Notes under the pieces: generated by a model | The model's input: only the letters and a program-made list of their open reading frames with translations | The model's database searches: none | What the model was told of the DNA's origin: nothing | Part shown: piece after piece, positions 39,782 through 48,559 of the stretch | Numbering within the stretch: the first letter of the stretch is position 1 | Layout of the letters: each line of letters starts with the position of its first letter | NCBI RefSeq assembly: GCF_034377285.1 | Contig: NZ_CP139715.1 | Span: 3,022,001-3,086,000 of the forward strand | Source: Thalassobaculum sp. OXR-137 | Lineage (GTDB): Bacteria; Pseudomonadota; Alphaproteobacteria; Thalassobaculales; Thalassobaculaceae | Reading direction: 5' to 3' | DNA: 64,000 nucleotides | Made by a program: the position numbers and the translations under genes

Positions 39782-40609
39782 ATGAGCGGCGTCGCCGAGC
39801 ATTACGAGCGCAGCGGGCTGGTCGAGCAGCTGGTCGCCCGGCTGGCCGAGCATGGGATCACCGAACCGACGCGGGCCGACTTCTCCGTCCTCGACCAGAT
39901 GCACATGCGCGGCGAGACCGGCACCGAGGACGTGATCGCCGCCACGGGAATGGCGGCCGGGATGGCGGTGGCCGATTTGGGCTCCGGCCTGGGCGGCTCT
40001 GCCCGGATCTTCGCCGACACGGTCGGCGCCCGGGTGACGGCGGTGGACCTCACGCCGAGCTTCTGTGCAGCTGCCGAGGCGATCAATGCGATGGTTGGCC
40101 TGTCCGACCGGATCACCGTGGTGCAGGGTGATGCCACCGCGACCGGCCTGCCGGCGGAGACGTTCGACGTGGTGACCACCCTGCATGCCTGCATGAACAT
40201 TCCGGACAAGGCCGGGGTGTACGGCGAGGCGTTCCGTCTGCTGAAGCCGGGCGGGCGGTTCTGCTTCTACGACATCGTTCTCGGGCCGGGCGGCGATCCC
40301 CGCTACCCGACCCCCTGGGCCGAGCGGCCGGCGCTCAGCCACCTGGTCCCGCCGCAGGAGATGCAGGCCCTGTGCGAGGCCGCCGGATTCCGTACCCTGG
40401 AGCTGCGCGACTACACCGACGAGGCCAAGGCGGGCTCGGTGAAGCGGCGCGAGGAGGCGAAGCGCCGGGCGGAGACGGGCGCGCCGGCACCACTGCAGGC
40501 CGGCGACATCCTGATGGGCGCCACCGCCGGCGAGAAGATGCGCAACATGGCGTTCAACTTCGACGGCGCCCATGTGGGCGTGACGCTGGGGCTGTTCGAG
40601 AAGCCGTAG
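39782..40609 (+). CDS. class I SAM-dependent methyltransferase
   Basis: The 275-residue protein has motif I VADLGSGLGGSARIFAD (about 60-76), an acidic end of beta-2 (VTAVDLTP), and VVTTLHACMNIPDK with LLKPGGRFCFYDIV as the methyltransferase core. The overall pattern is of the UbiE / sarcosine-dimethylglycine type, but the substrate is unknown. The ATG 39782 lies 4 bases after the epimerase stop, and the two are presumably co-transcribed. It ends at the hairpin terminator 40625-40652. Confidence 0.87.
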   Translation: MSGVAEHYERSGLVEQLVARLAEHGITEPTRADFSVLDQMHMRGETGTEDVIAATGMAAGMAVADLGSGLGGSARIFADTVGARVTAVDLTPSFCAAAEAINAMVGLSDRITVVQGDATATGLPAETFDVVTTLHACMNIPDKAGVYGEAFRLLKPGGRFCFYDIVLGPGGDPRYPTPWAERPALSHLVPPQEMQALCEAAGFRTLELRDYTDEAKAGSVKRREEAKRRAETGAPAPLQAGDILMGATAGEKMRNMAFNFDGAHVGVTLGLFEKP

Positions 40610-40618
40610 GGCAAGGCG

Positions 40619-40652
40619 AAAAAAAGAGCCGCGGTAGGGGGACCGCGGCTCT
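40619..40652 (-). terminator. intrinsic terminator (11-bp stem with U-tract) for the leftward epimerase gene
   Basis: AGAGCCGCGGT (40625-40635) pairs with ACCGCGGCTCT (40642-40652) around a 6-base loop. Read leftward, it is followed by a T-run (the A-run at 40619-40625), the classical intrinsic terminator form. It lies 115 bases after the stop at 40767. It may also slow transcription from the right-going methyltransferase gene. Confidence 0.85.
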
Positions 40653-40766
40653 TGCGACATGTCCGCAAGGGACGGAGGAAGCCCAGGGTGGACCTCAGTC
40701 GTTGGAGAAGTTTAACGATAGGTCGCGTGACATGTCAATGCATGCGCGCATTGCGTGTTCAATAAA

Positions 40767-41750
40767 CTATTCGACCGGGTAGGGGCCGTCCGCGAAGACC
40801 GTGTCGTGATAGCCCTTGCTGCCGACCGCCCGGGCCAGTGGACTGCCGATGGGCTCGCCGCGGGAGAGTTGGTCGAGCACCCGGGCGAAATCGTATTCGG
40901 GTCGCCAGCCGAGCTCCCGGCGTGCCTTGGCATTGTCGTAGACCCGGTCGATCTCGTCGAACATCCGGTAGCCGAGGCGGCCGTAGATCTCCTCGAAATT
41001 TGGGAACAGCCGGCCGACGACGGCGCCCGGGTCCCGGCGCAGGGCCGGAAGGTCGGCGCGGGTGAAGGCTGTGGTGGCGCTGACGATGTATCGCCCGAAC
41101 CCGATCTCCGCCGCCCGGTCCAACGCACACAGATGCGCCTCGGCCGCGTCCGCCAGGTCGACCCGTCGGAACAGGAACTCGTTGGCCTTGGCATTGGCGT
41201 CGGCATAGAGCGTACGGCGCTTCCGGTTGTCGTCCTCCTCCGGGAAGAAGCGGGAGGTGCGCAGGATCAGGCAGGGCAGGCCGTGGCGCCGATGGAACAG
41301 CTCGCACAGGTCCTCGGCGGCCGTCTTGGTCACGCCGTAGATGTTCTTCGGCGTCCCGCGCACGCTCTCGTCGATCCAAGCCGCCGGCTGTCCGGGCTCT
41401 GGCGTAAGGGCGCCGCCGAAGGCGCTGGTGGTGCTGGTGAACACGAAGGCGGAGACGCCGCAACGCACCGCCTCCTCCAGCAGGGTGAGGGTGCCGGTGA
41501 TGTTGGCATCGACGAAAGCCTGCCGGCGGTGCGTCCCGACATGTGGCTTGTGCAGGGTGGCCGTGTGCAGGACGGCGTCCACACTCTGCGTGGTGCCCGC
41601 CACCACGTCCGGATCGGCGACGGAACCCACGATCTGGGTAAAGGGGCCGGGCTTGATGTCGATGCCGACCGCCTCGTGCGGGCCGCCCGCCAGCACCCGC
41701 ATCAGGGCCTCGCCGAGATGGCCGCTGCTCCCGGTCACCAGGATCCGCAT
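40767..41750 (-). CDS. NAD-dependent epimerase/dehydratase family protein
   Basis: The 327-residue short-chain dehydrogenase-type protein has the NAD(P)-binding GSSGHLGEAL (about 7-16), a catalytic Ser/Thr region VFTSTTSAFGG (about 102), and the Tyr-x3-Lys motif NIYGVTKTAAEDL (about 135). The C-terminal GYRMFDEIDRVYDN replaces the longer sugar-binding domain. The substrate is unknown; the fold is shared with sugar-nucleotide epimerases and related reductases. It is a single-gene unit, ended by the terminator at 40619-40652. Confidence 0.88.
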   Translation of the reverse strand: MRILVTGSSGHLGEALMRVLAGGPHEAVGIDIKPGPFTQIVGSVADPDVVAGTTQSVDAVLHTATLHKPHVGTHRRQAFVDANITGTLTLLEEAVRCGVSAFVFTSTTSAFGGALTPEPGQPAAWIDESVRGTPKNIYGVTKTAAEDLCELFHRRHGLPCLILRTSRFFPEEDDNRKRRTLYADANAKANEFLFRRVDLADAAEAHLCALDRAAEIGFGRYIVSATTAFTRADLPALRRDPGAVVGRLFPNFEEIYGRLGYRMFDEIDRVYDNAKARRELGWRPEYDFARVLDQLSRGEPIGSPLARAVGSKGYHDTVFADGPYPVE

Positions 41751-41824
41751 CGTTCCTCCAGCCGTGCTTCAGTGACGATCAGGGCGTGGAGGATAGGGAT
41801 GGGGCAGGGAGACTCTACGAATAT

Positions 41825-42682
41825 TTAATACCCGACCTCCGCCTTCCACAGCTCGTCGTTCACCTCGCGCATGGTGCGGTCGTGGGCGCTTTCCAGGCAG
41901 CCGCGCAGGGTCAGCTTGAAGCCCATCTCGGCGTATTGGCCGCAGCGGTCGAGCTCTCCCTTGGCGCGGGCGATGCCGTCGGAGGACAGGCCCGCCAGAG
42001 CGCCGGACTCCGCCACGCTGCTCCATAGCGCCGCGCGCTTGAACGGATCGACGGCCCGCGGATCGACGCCGCCCGACATGGCGGTCGGCAGGGCGTTGAT
42101 CATCCGCGTCAGGGTCACTGCCGCATCGGGCCGTGTCTTGCCCGGATGGAAGAAGTCCGATGCGGTGAACCGCGGCTCGCCATAGGCCGTCTCGGCGTCC
42201 CGCTGGGCGATCTCGGTCGGCAGCGGGGCATCCGTGACCGGCACGAGCGAGACCATCGGCGCGATGCGCACGGACACCTCGGTCGCGTCGAGCGAGGCGA
42301 GACGGGCGCTGTCCATCGTGATCCGGGTGCGGGTGAAATGTCCGTCGCTGACATAGCCGAGCAGGCCCGCTCCGGAGAATTCCCGCGTGCTGCCGTCGGA
42401 CTTGCGCACCAGCAGGGTCACGTCGCCGGCCCCCGCCGTCTCGTACACCTGTCCGTCGCCGGGCGGTGGTCGGTGTTCCTGCAGACAGAATGAGGAGACC
42501 AGCGCCTGGCAGATCCCCCCTTCGCATGTCAGCGGCACGGGTGTCGCGTGGGCGACGAGGCCCAGGACCTGGGGTGGCTGCGCGATTTCCGCGGAAGCGC
42601 GGGCGGAGGCGGGAACGGAGAACGCGGCGGCGATGCCCGTCAGGGCGGCTGCGGCGAGAAGCATCGGGCGTTGCATGCCCAT
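41825..42682 (-). CDS. hypothetical exported protein
   Basis: The 285-residue product starts with a signal peptide (MLLAAAALTGIAAAF, cleavage near Ala-Ser-Ala at about 25-30). The mature part has four or five Cys residues (CEGGIC, SFCLQEH, LDRCGQY, LRGCLES) that could form disulfides in the periplasm, and a C-terminal helical region RAKGELDRCG / ESAHDRTMREVNDEL. I do not recognise the family. It stands alone between the epimerase gene and the divergent MttB gene. Confidence 0.7.
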   Translation of the reverse strand: MGMQRPMLLAAAALTGIAAAFSVPASARASAEIAQPPQVLGLVAHATPVPLTCEGGICQALVSSFCLQEHRPPPGDGQVYETAGAGDVTLLVRKSDGSTREFSGAGLLGYVSDGHFTRTRITMDSARLASLDATEVSVRIAPMVSLVPVTDAPLPTEIAQRDAETAYGEPRFTASDFFHPGKTRPDAAVTLTRMINALPTAMSGGVDPRAVDPFKRAALWSSVAESGALAGLSSDGIARAKGELDRCGQYAEMGFKLTLRGCLESAHDRTMREVNDELWKAEVGY

Positions 42683-42895
42683 GGGACCTCCCTCGGGCGG
42701 ATCCGACGGGACGCCTGCCGCCCTGGCTGTCGTTATGGGAAAAGTATGGATCCGGCCGACACACCCGGCAAGTCACGAAACCCGGAGCTTCGGGACGCGC
42801 GTTGTCCAAGGGCGACGGATTTCTGTCGCGCGCGGCGAAGAACGATTGTCGCGGGCGCGCATGATCGGACCCTGGCGCGGTGTTGGAGACGGACC

Positions 42896-44503
42896 ATGAG
42901 CGACGATCTGACCGAAACTTTGGGGATGGACGGGGCAGGGGACGCTGGTTCGGACGCCGGTGGTCGCCGCGAGAGGCGGGGCCGCTCGGGCGGCGGCGGG
43001 CGCGATGCGCGCCGGGCCGCGCGGGGCCGTCCCTCGACCCTCTATACCCCCTTCATCACCCGCAATATCGGGACCTTCGACGTGCTGTCGCAGGAAGGGC
43101 TGGAGATCATCGAGAACAATGCCGAGATCATCCTGGAGGAGATCGGCATCGAGTTCCGCGACGACGCCGAGTCCCTGCAGATGTGGCGGGACGCTGGCGC
43201 CGACGTGGACGGCGAGCGGGTGCACATTCCCCGCGGCATGGCCCGCGACCTGATCAAGACCGCGCCCTCCAGCTTCACCCAGCACGCCCGCAATCCGGAG
43301 CGCTCGGTGGAGATCGGCGGCGGCAACACCGTCTTCGCCCCGGTCTACGGGCCGCCCTTCGTCAGCGACATCGACGGCGGCCGTCGCTACGCGACCATCG
43401 AGGACTTCAACAATTTCGTGAAGCTCGCCTATGCCCATCCGGGCATGCACCATTCGGGCGGCACCGTGTGCGAGCCGGTCGACCTGCCGGTGAACAAGCG
43501 GCATTTCGATATGGTCTATGCCCATATCAAGTATTCCGACAAACCCTTCATGGGCTCGGTCACTCACCCGGATCGCGCGCTGGACACGCTGGAGATGGCG
43601 AAGATCGTCTTCGGCGCCGATTTCCTCGACGCCAACACGGTGCTGGTCTCGCTGATCAACGCCAACTCGCCGATGACCTGGGACGCCACCATGCTCGGCG
43701 CGCTCAAGAATTACGCGCGGGCCAATCAGGCGGTGATCACGACGCCGTTCATCCTGGCCGGTGCGATGTCGCCGGTCACGGTGGCCGGCACGCTGGCCCA
43801 GACCCTGGCCGAGGCGATGGCCGGCATGGCATTCGCCCAGCTCTGCCGCCCCGGTGCGCCGGTTATCTTCGGCAGCTTCGCGTCGTCCATTTCCATGCAG
43901 TCGGGCGCCCCGACCTTCGGCACGCCGGAGCCGGCGCTGGTGCTGTACGGCTGCGCCCAGCTCGCCCGGCGGCTGAATGTGCCGTTCCGGTCCGGCGGCT
44001 CGCTCTGCGGCTCCAAGGTGCCGGACGCCCAGGCGGCGTTCGAGAGCGCCAACACCCTGCTGCCGACGGTGATGGGCGGGGTGAACTTCGTTCTGCACGC
44101 CGCAGGCTGGCTGGAGGGCGGGCTGGTCAGCTCCTACGAGAAGTTCATGATGGACGCCGACCAGTGCGCCATGATGCGCACCATGCTGGAAGGCGTGGAC
44201 CTGACCGAGAACGGGCAGGCGATGGACGCGATCCGCGAGGTCGGGCCGGGAGCCCACTTCCTCGGCTGCTCCCACACCCAGGCGAATTTCGAGAAGGCGT
44301 TCTACCGCTCCTCCATCGCCGACAATGCAACCTTCGAGCAATGGGAAGCGGAAGGGAGCCGGGATACCTATCAGCGCTCCGCCGAGCTGGTGAAGAAGAC
44401 CCTGGCGGAGTACGAGGCCCCGGCGCTGGATCCGGCGGTGGACGACGCGCTGATCGAATTCATGGCGAAGAAGAAGGCGAGCTTCCCCGACAGCAACGTC
44501 TGA
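42896..44503 (+). CDS. trimethylamine methyltransferase (MttB) family protein, non-pyrrolysine
   Basis: The 535-residue protein has an Arg/Gly-rich N-terminal extension (about 20-45) then a full MttB TIM-barrel: LYTPFITRNIGTFDVLSQEG, IIENNAEIILEEIGIEF, HSGGTVCEPVDLPVN, FGTPEPALVLYGCAQLARRL, LVSSYEKFMMDADQC. There is no in-frame UAG, so it lacks pyrrolysine and belongs with the glycine betaine or related quaternary-amine:corrinoid methyltransferases (MtgB type). No cognate corrinoid protein is nearby. Substrate is inferred only by family. ATG 42896 is preceded by GGAGAC. Confidence 0.9.
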   Translation: MSDDLTETLGMDGAGDAGSDAGGRRERRGRSGGGGRDARRAARGRPSTLYTPFITRNIGTFDVLSQEGLEIIENNAEIILEEIGIEFRDDAESLQMWRDAGADVDGERVHIPRGMARDLIKTAPSSFTQHARNPERSVEIGGGNTVFAPVYGPPFVSDIDGGRRYATIEDFNNFVKLAYAHPGMHHSGGTVCEPVDLPVNKRHFDMVYAHIKYSDKPFMGSVTHPDRALDTLEMAKIVFGADFLDANTVLVSLINANSPMTWDATMLGALKNYARANQAVITTPFILAGAMSPVTVAGTLAQTLAEAMAGMAFAQLCRPGAPVIFGSFASSISMQSGAPTFGTPEPALVLYGCAQLARRLNVPFRSGGSLCGSKVPDAQAAFESANTLLPTVMGGVNFVLHAAGWLEGGLVSSYEKFMMDADQCAMMRTMLEGVDLTENGQAMDAIREVGPGAHFLGCSHTQANFEKAFYRSSIADNATFEQWEAEGSRDTYQRSAELVKKTLAEYEAPALDPAVDDALIEFMAKKKASFPDSNV

Positions 44504-44521
44504 GGCTCGAACGTCTGTGGC

Positions 44522-45388
44522 TCAGGCGGTGGCCCGGCCCTTGCCCGCGTGGTAGCGGCCGGTGCCCCGGTGCAGGACCGTGTCGGTGTCGAGAACGTCG
44601 TCGGGGGCCAGGTCCGGCTCTGAGTCCAGCCGGGCGTAGATCGGGGTGAAATCGACCTCGGTGGCGCGGCGCAGGGCCTCGAAACCGTCGATGACGAAAT
44701 AGGTCTCCTGGAAGTCGTCGATCCGGTAGTCGGTGCGCATCACCCGGTCCAGGTCGAAGCCGATGCGGTTGGGCGAGGGGTCGTCCAGGGCGAAGACCGT
44801 CTCGCCCTTGGACGAGGCGATGCCGGCGCCGAAGATCCGCAGCCCGTCCTCCGACTTGGTCAGCCCGAACTCCACGGTGTACCAGTAGAGCCGGGACAGC
44901 CGCCGCAGCGCCCCCTGGCCGTCGGCCTTCAGCCCGCCCTTGCCGTATTCCTGCATGTAGTCGGCATAGACAGGGTCGAGCAGCAGCGGCACATGGCCGA
45001 ACACGTCATGGAAGACGTCCGGCTCCTCCAGATAGTCCAACTCGTCCATGGAGCGGATGAAGCAGGTGGCCGGGAACCGGCGGTTGGCCAGATGGTCGAA
45101 GAACACCGCGTCGGGCACGAGGCCCGGCACCGCGACCACGTTCCAGCCGGTCTCCGCCTCCAGCACCTCGTTCAGGCGTCGGAAGTCCGGTACGCCCCCA
45201 CCGCCCATGCTGAGCGCGTCCACATGGGCGAGGAATTCCGGCACCACCCGGTCCTTCAGCAGCGGGACCTGGCGCTCGGCCAACACCCGCCAGGTGGCGT
45301 GCTCCTCGTCGGTATAGGCGTCCCAGTGCTGGTCGATCGTGAAATCGGCCTTCAGGCCGGCCATGTCGCGGTGGATCTCGACGGGCAT
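44522..45388 (-). CDS. phhA: phenylalanine 4-monooxygenase
   Basis: The 288-residue monomeric bacterial phenylalanine hydroxylase converts phenylalanine to tyrosine with pterin and oxygen. The ferrous iron ligands are the two His in VFHDVFGHVPLLL (about 127-132) and the Glu in YWYTVEFGLTKSE (about 173). No regulatory ACT domain is present, as is usual in bacterial forms. It converges on the MttB gene. Pterin recycling enzyme (PhhB) is not adjacent. Confidence 0.95.
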   Translation of the reverse strand: MPVEIHRDMAGLKADFTIDQHWDAYTDEEHATWRVLAERQVPLLKDRVVPEFLAHVDALSMGGGGVPDFRRLNEVLEAETGWNVVAVPGLVPDAVFFDHLANRRFPATCFIRSMDELDYLEEPDVFHDVFGHVPLLLDPVYADYMQEYGKGGLKADGQGALRRLSRLYWYTVEFGLTKSEDGLRIFGAGIASSKGETVFALDDPSPNRIGFDLDRVMRTDYRIDDFQETYFVIDGFEALRRATEVDFTPIYARLDSEPDLAPDDVLDTDTVLHRGTGRYHAGKGRATA

Positions 45389-45449
45389 GGATGCCTCCTG
45401 TCGGTGGTTTCGGATCTCCCTCCCCGCAGATGGTGCCGGTCGCCCGCGA

Positions 45450-45836
45450 TCAGAGGAAATCGCCCGCGCCGACGATCGGCTCGTCGTTGGACAGTTTCAG
45501 CCAACCCTTAACCACCCGGTAGATCAGCCAGAGATAGGCGAAGCCGATCAGCAGGAAGCCGAGGCCGAAGACCCACCAGGTCAGGCCGCCGACCACCGTC
45601 ATCAGCAGCCAGAGCCAGAAGGTGCGGATCTGCCAGCGCACATGGGTTTCCAGGAAGGTTCCTTCGACGTCGCCGCGCTTCAGATAGGCGATGATCACCG
45701 CGAGGAGGATGGGGATCTGGAAGATCAGGTTGGCCGCGTAGAGCGCGTAGATCACATGCACCGCCAGCCGGTCGTTCTCCGGGGCGGAGAGCTTGAACGG
45801 CAGATTGCGGCGCTGCATGGTCTGGGTGTCGGACAT
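45450..45836 (-). CDS. DUF4870-like membrane protein
   Basis: The 128-residue product has three or four membrane helices: NDRLAVHVIYALYAANLIFQ, IPILLAVIIAYLKRG, IRTFWLWLLMTVVGGLTWWV and LGFLLIGFAYLWLIYRVVKG. The pattern with ETHVRWQIRTFW after the second helix is typical of DUF4870 / YidH-like small membrane proteins. Function unknown. It lies 61 bases upstream of phhA on the same strand. Confidence 0.82.
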   Translation of the reverse strand: MSDTQTMQRRNLPFKLSAPENDRLAVHVIYALYAANLIFQIPILLAVIIAYLKRGDVEGTFLETHVRWQIRTFWLWLLMTVVGGLTWWVFGLGFLLIGFAYLWLIYRVVKGWLKLSNDEPIVGAGDFL

Positions 45837-45926
45837 CCGGTCTTTCTCCTCGCTCGATCACCGCTTTAAAGTGTGGACGCACTCGGCGTTTCGCAACGTC
45901 CAGCCGTCAACATCCGGAGTCTCCCC

Positions 45927-46991
45927 ATGGTCTCGTCCAACCCGACCGCCCAGCCCCGCGTCAATCTGCACAGCGACACCGCCACGCGCCCGACCGACGG
46001 CATGCGCAAGGCGATCTACGAGGCGGAGGTTGGCGACGAGCAGGCGGGCGAGGATCCCACCGCCATCCGGCTCCAGGAGAAGGTGGCCGAGCTGCTGGGC
46101 AAGGAGGCGGCCGTTTTCCTGCCGAGCGGGACCATGTGCAACGAGATCTCCTACCGGGTGTGGTGCGACCACGGCGATGAGATCATCCTGGAGGAGAACA
46201 GCCACGCCCTGCATTACGAGGTCGGCGGCCCCGGCGCGCTGGCCGGCGTGATGACCCGCACGATCAAGGGCACCAAGGGCTGGTTTACCGCCGATCAGGT
46301 CGAAGCGCTGATCCGCCCGAAATCCCGCCACATGCCGCGCCAGAAGCTGGTCTCAGTGGAGAACACCGCCAACATGGCCGGCGGCATGATCTGGCCGCTC
46401 GAGACCTTGAAGGACGTCGCCGGAGCCGCCCGCAAGCATGGCATGCGGGTTCATATGGACGGAGCGCGGCTGCCGAACGCGGTGGTCGCCTCGGGCGTCT
46501 CCTTCGCCCAGTTCGCCGATCCCTGCGACAGCGCCTGGATCGACCTGTCCAAGGGGCTGGGCTGTCCGATCGGCGGCGTGCTGGCCGGGAGCCGGGACTT
46601 CATCGAGGAGTGCTGGCGCTTCAAGCACCAGTTCGGCGGGGCCCTGCGCCAGTCGGGCATCGTCGCGGCGGCGGGCGTCTACGCGCTTGATCACCATGTG
46701 GAGCGGCTGGCCGACGACCACGCCCGCGCCCGGCGTCTGGCCGAGGGCATCGAGGATGTGGAGGGGATCGTCGTCGATCCGGCCTCGGTGGAGACCAACA
46801 TGGTGTTCTTCGACATCGGGGGCACGGGGATCAACGCGCCGGAATTCTCCCGCCGGCTGATGACCGAGCACGAAGTGAAGATCAGCGCGGTGCAGCCGAC
46901 GGTGCTGCGGGCGGTGACCTATCTCGGCATCGAGGACCCGGACATCGAATTCGCCATCGCCGCCATCCGCGCCGTGGCGGCGGAGGCCTGA
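45927..46991 (+). CDS. low-specificity L-threonine aldolase family protein
   Basis: The 354-residue fold-type I PLP enzyme has LHSDTATRPTDGMRKAI at the N-terminus, GKEAAVFLPSGTMCNEIS, HMDGARLPNA and the PLP Lys in WIDLSKGLGCPIGGV (about 209). The family cleaves L-threonine or allo-threonine to glycine and acetaldehyde; exact stereospecificity is not readable. ATG 45927 is preceded by GGAG at 45915-45918. Confidence 0.93.
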   Translation: MVSSNPTAQPRVNLHSDTATRPTDGMRKAIYEAEVGDEQAGEDPTAIRLQEKVAELLGKEAAVFLPSGTMCNEISYRVWCDHGDEIILEENSHALHYEVGGPGALAGVMTRTIKGTKGWFTADQVEALIRPKSRHMPRQKLVSVENTANMAGGMIWPLETLKDVAGAARKHGMRVHMDGARLPNAVVASGVSFAQFADPCDSAWIDLSKGLGCPIGGVLAGSRDFIEECWRFKHQFGGALRQSGIVAAAGVYALDHHVERLADDHARARRLAEGIEDVEGIVVDPASVETNMVFFDIGGTGINAPEFSRRLMTEHEVKISAVQPTVLRAVTYLGIEDPDIEFAIAAIRAVAAEA

Positions 46992-47075
46992 GGGTGAGAG
47001 CGTCCGTTTAGTGCGGGGCAGTGGGCCGTCGGCGCTGTGGATTGCTTTCCAGGTATGACGCGGCGGTAGGGATTA

Positions 47076-47098
47076 CCCCGGAATAAATCCGGGGAGTG
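47076..47098. repeat. isolated single arm of the palindromic repeat
   Basis: CCCCGGAATAAATCCGGGGA followed by GTG matches the right arm of the elements at 5.7, 16.4 and 16.7 kb. No matching left arm is found within 120 bases upstream, so this is a decayed or partial copy. Confidence 0.85.
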
Positions 47099-47175
47099 TG
47101 AGAGGAGAGGGAGGTCGGCGTGGGGACACTGCGCCGGATTTCCGCATCCGTTTCGCTCGTCCCCCATTTCACACT

Positions 47176-47194
47176 GCCCGGCCTTGTGCCGGGC
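47176..47194. terminator. 7-bp GC hairpin between convergent genes
   Basis: GCCCGGC (47176-47182) pairs with GCCGGGC (47188-47194) around CTTGT. It lies between the convergent threonine aldolase and hpnE genes. No strong T-run, so the assignment as terminator is tentative. Confidence 0.45.
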
Positions 47195-47295
47195 CAAGGC
47201 CGGCGGCGTGACGGATCGTTTCAGATGTGAAGCGCCGTCAAGGGCAGTCCTCGAATGCGTTCGGGCGGAGTTGAAGAATGCCCCGCGTCGCGGGT

Positions 47296-48549
47296 TCAGC
47301 CGGCGCGACCGCTCAGGGCGTCGGCGGCCTGTCTGCCCGAACGGATGGCGCCTTCGATGGTCGCGGGCAGACCGGTATCGGTCCAGTCGCCCGCCAGGAC
47401 GAGGTTGCGCCAGGAGGTCCGGGCCGGCGGCCTTCGGGACAGGGAGCGCGGGTCCTGGCGGAAGGTGGCGCGCTTCTCCTTGACGATCCGGCCCGGCGGC
47501 TGCGGTGCCGCCAGCAGTCCCAGCACCGGCGCGATCTCCGACCACAGGGTCGAGGCGAGCTCCTCGCCGGACCGGTCGAGAAGGGTCTCGGCGGCGCTCA
47601 CCGTCACGCTGGCGACGGGTCCGCGCAGGAAAATCCACTGGGCCGTACCGCCGGTCAGGCCCATCAGATGGCCGCCGCCGGACAGACGGGCGGGGGCGTC
47701 GAGACGGAAATGGGCGTTCACGATCGCCGAGGCGGCCTCCGGCACAGGCAGGTCCGGCAGCAGTCCGGCCGCCACCTGAGGCGGTACGGCAAGCACCAGC
47801 CAGTCCTCGGACGACAGATCGACCGTGTCTGTGGGAAAATGCAGGGCGACGGCCCGGTCGGCTCCCAGCTCGATCGACCTGAGGCGGCGGCCGAATCCGA
47901 CCCTCACGCCGCGCACCGCCAGCACCGCCAGGGCGGGATCGACGAAGCTCTCGCTCAGACCGTCGCGGGCCGTCAGCGGCGTCGCCTCGCCCGTTACGAT
48001 CACCTCGCGCATCACATCGCGCAGCAGCCGTGCGGCGGCGATCTCGGGTTCGGCATTCAGGATCGCGACGGTCATCGGGCGCCAGAACCGCTCCATCAGG
48101 ACGCCTGGACCGAGCGCCTGCATCACGGTGGTTTCCCGACCGGCCATCGCCAGCCGGACCATGCCCAGCGCATCGGGCGCGCGCGCTCCCGGAACCTGGC
48201 GCATCGGTGCGGTCAGGCGCCGCCAGAGACCGCCCTCGCCGGGCCGCACGGTCCATTGGAGGCCGCTAGGAAGGTCCTGGAACGGGAAGGTTGGCGCGGA
48301 GGCGGTCAGCGACCCGCTCGCCCCGATCTCGGAGAGATAGGCCAGAGCGGCGTGGTTGGCCGAGAGCAGCAGGTGGTTGCCGTTGTCGATCCGGCACCCG
48401 ATCGTGCTGTCGAGATAGGACCGGCACCGTCCGCCGGCATGGCCCGCCGCTTCGTGCAGAACGACCGACCGGCCGCTGCCGCTGAGCGACAGCGCGGCCG
48501 CCAGTCCGGCCAGTCCGGCGCCGACGACATGCACGGTTCCGCCGCTCAC
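47296..48549 (-). CDS. hpnE: hydroxysqualene dehydroxylase HpnE
   Basis: The 417-residue FAD-dependent amine-oxidase-fold enzyme reduces hydroxysqualene to squalene, the last step of the HpnCDE route. The dinucleotide-binding motif VVGAGLAGLAAALSLSGSG (about 7-25) and GGRCRSYLDSTIGCRIDNGNH are typical; the C-terminal LAGDWTDTGLPATIEGAIRS is the second FAD-binding segment. It ends the hpnC-hpnD-hpnE block; its ATG lies 10 bases after the hpnD stop. No hopene cyclase follows. Confidence 0.94.
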   Translation of the reverse strand: MSGGTVHVVGAGLAGLAAALSLSGSGRSVVLHEAAGHAGGRCRSYLDSTIGCRIDNGNHLLLSANHAALAYLSEIGASGSLTASAPTFPFQDLPSGLQWTVRPGEGGLWRRLTAPMRQVPGARAPDALGMVRLAMAGRETTVMQALGPGVLMERFWRPMTVAILNAEPEIAAARLLRDVMREVIVTGEATPLTARDGLSESFVDPALAVLAVRGVRVGFGRRLRSIELGADRAVALHFPTDTVDLSSEDWLVLAVPPQVAAGLLPDLPVPEAASAIVNAHFRLDAPARLSGGGHLMGLTGGTAQWIFLRGPVASVTVSAAETLLDRSGEELASTLWSEIAPVLGLLAAPQPPGRIVKEKRATFRQDPRSLSRRPPARTSWRNLVLAGDWTDTGLPATIEGAIRSGRQAADALSGRAG

Positions 48550-48559
48550 CGCCCGGCGC

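Larger units (their letters stand above)
46992..47295. other. gene-free region between convergent ltaE-type and hpnE genes
   Basis: About 300 bases with no supported gene. It contains a single arm of the palindromic repeat (47076-47098, CCCCGGAATAAATCCGGGGA) with no recognisable partner arm, and a hairpin GCCCGGC-CTTGT-GCCGGGC at 47176-47194 that could terminate transcription from either side. Confidence 0.75.

Noticed and set aside
42896-44503. pyrrolysine-containing trimethylamine methyltransferase
   Set aside because: The frame has no in-frame TAG; it is a non-pyrrolysine member.
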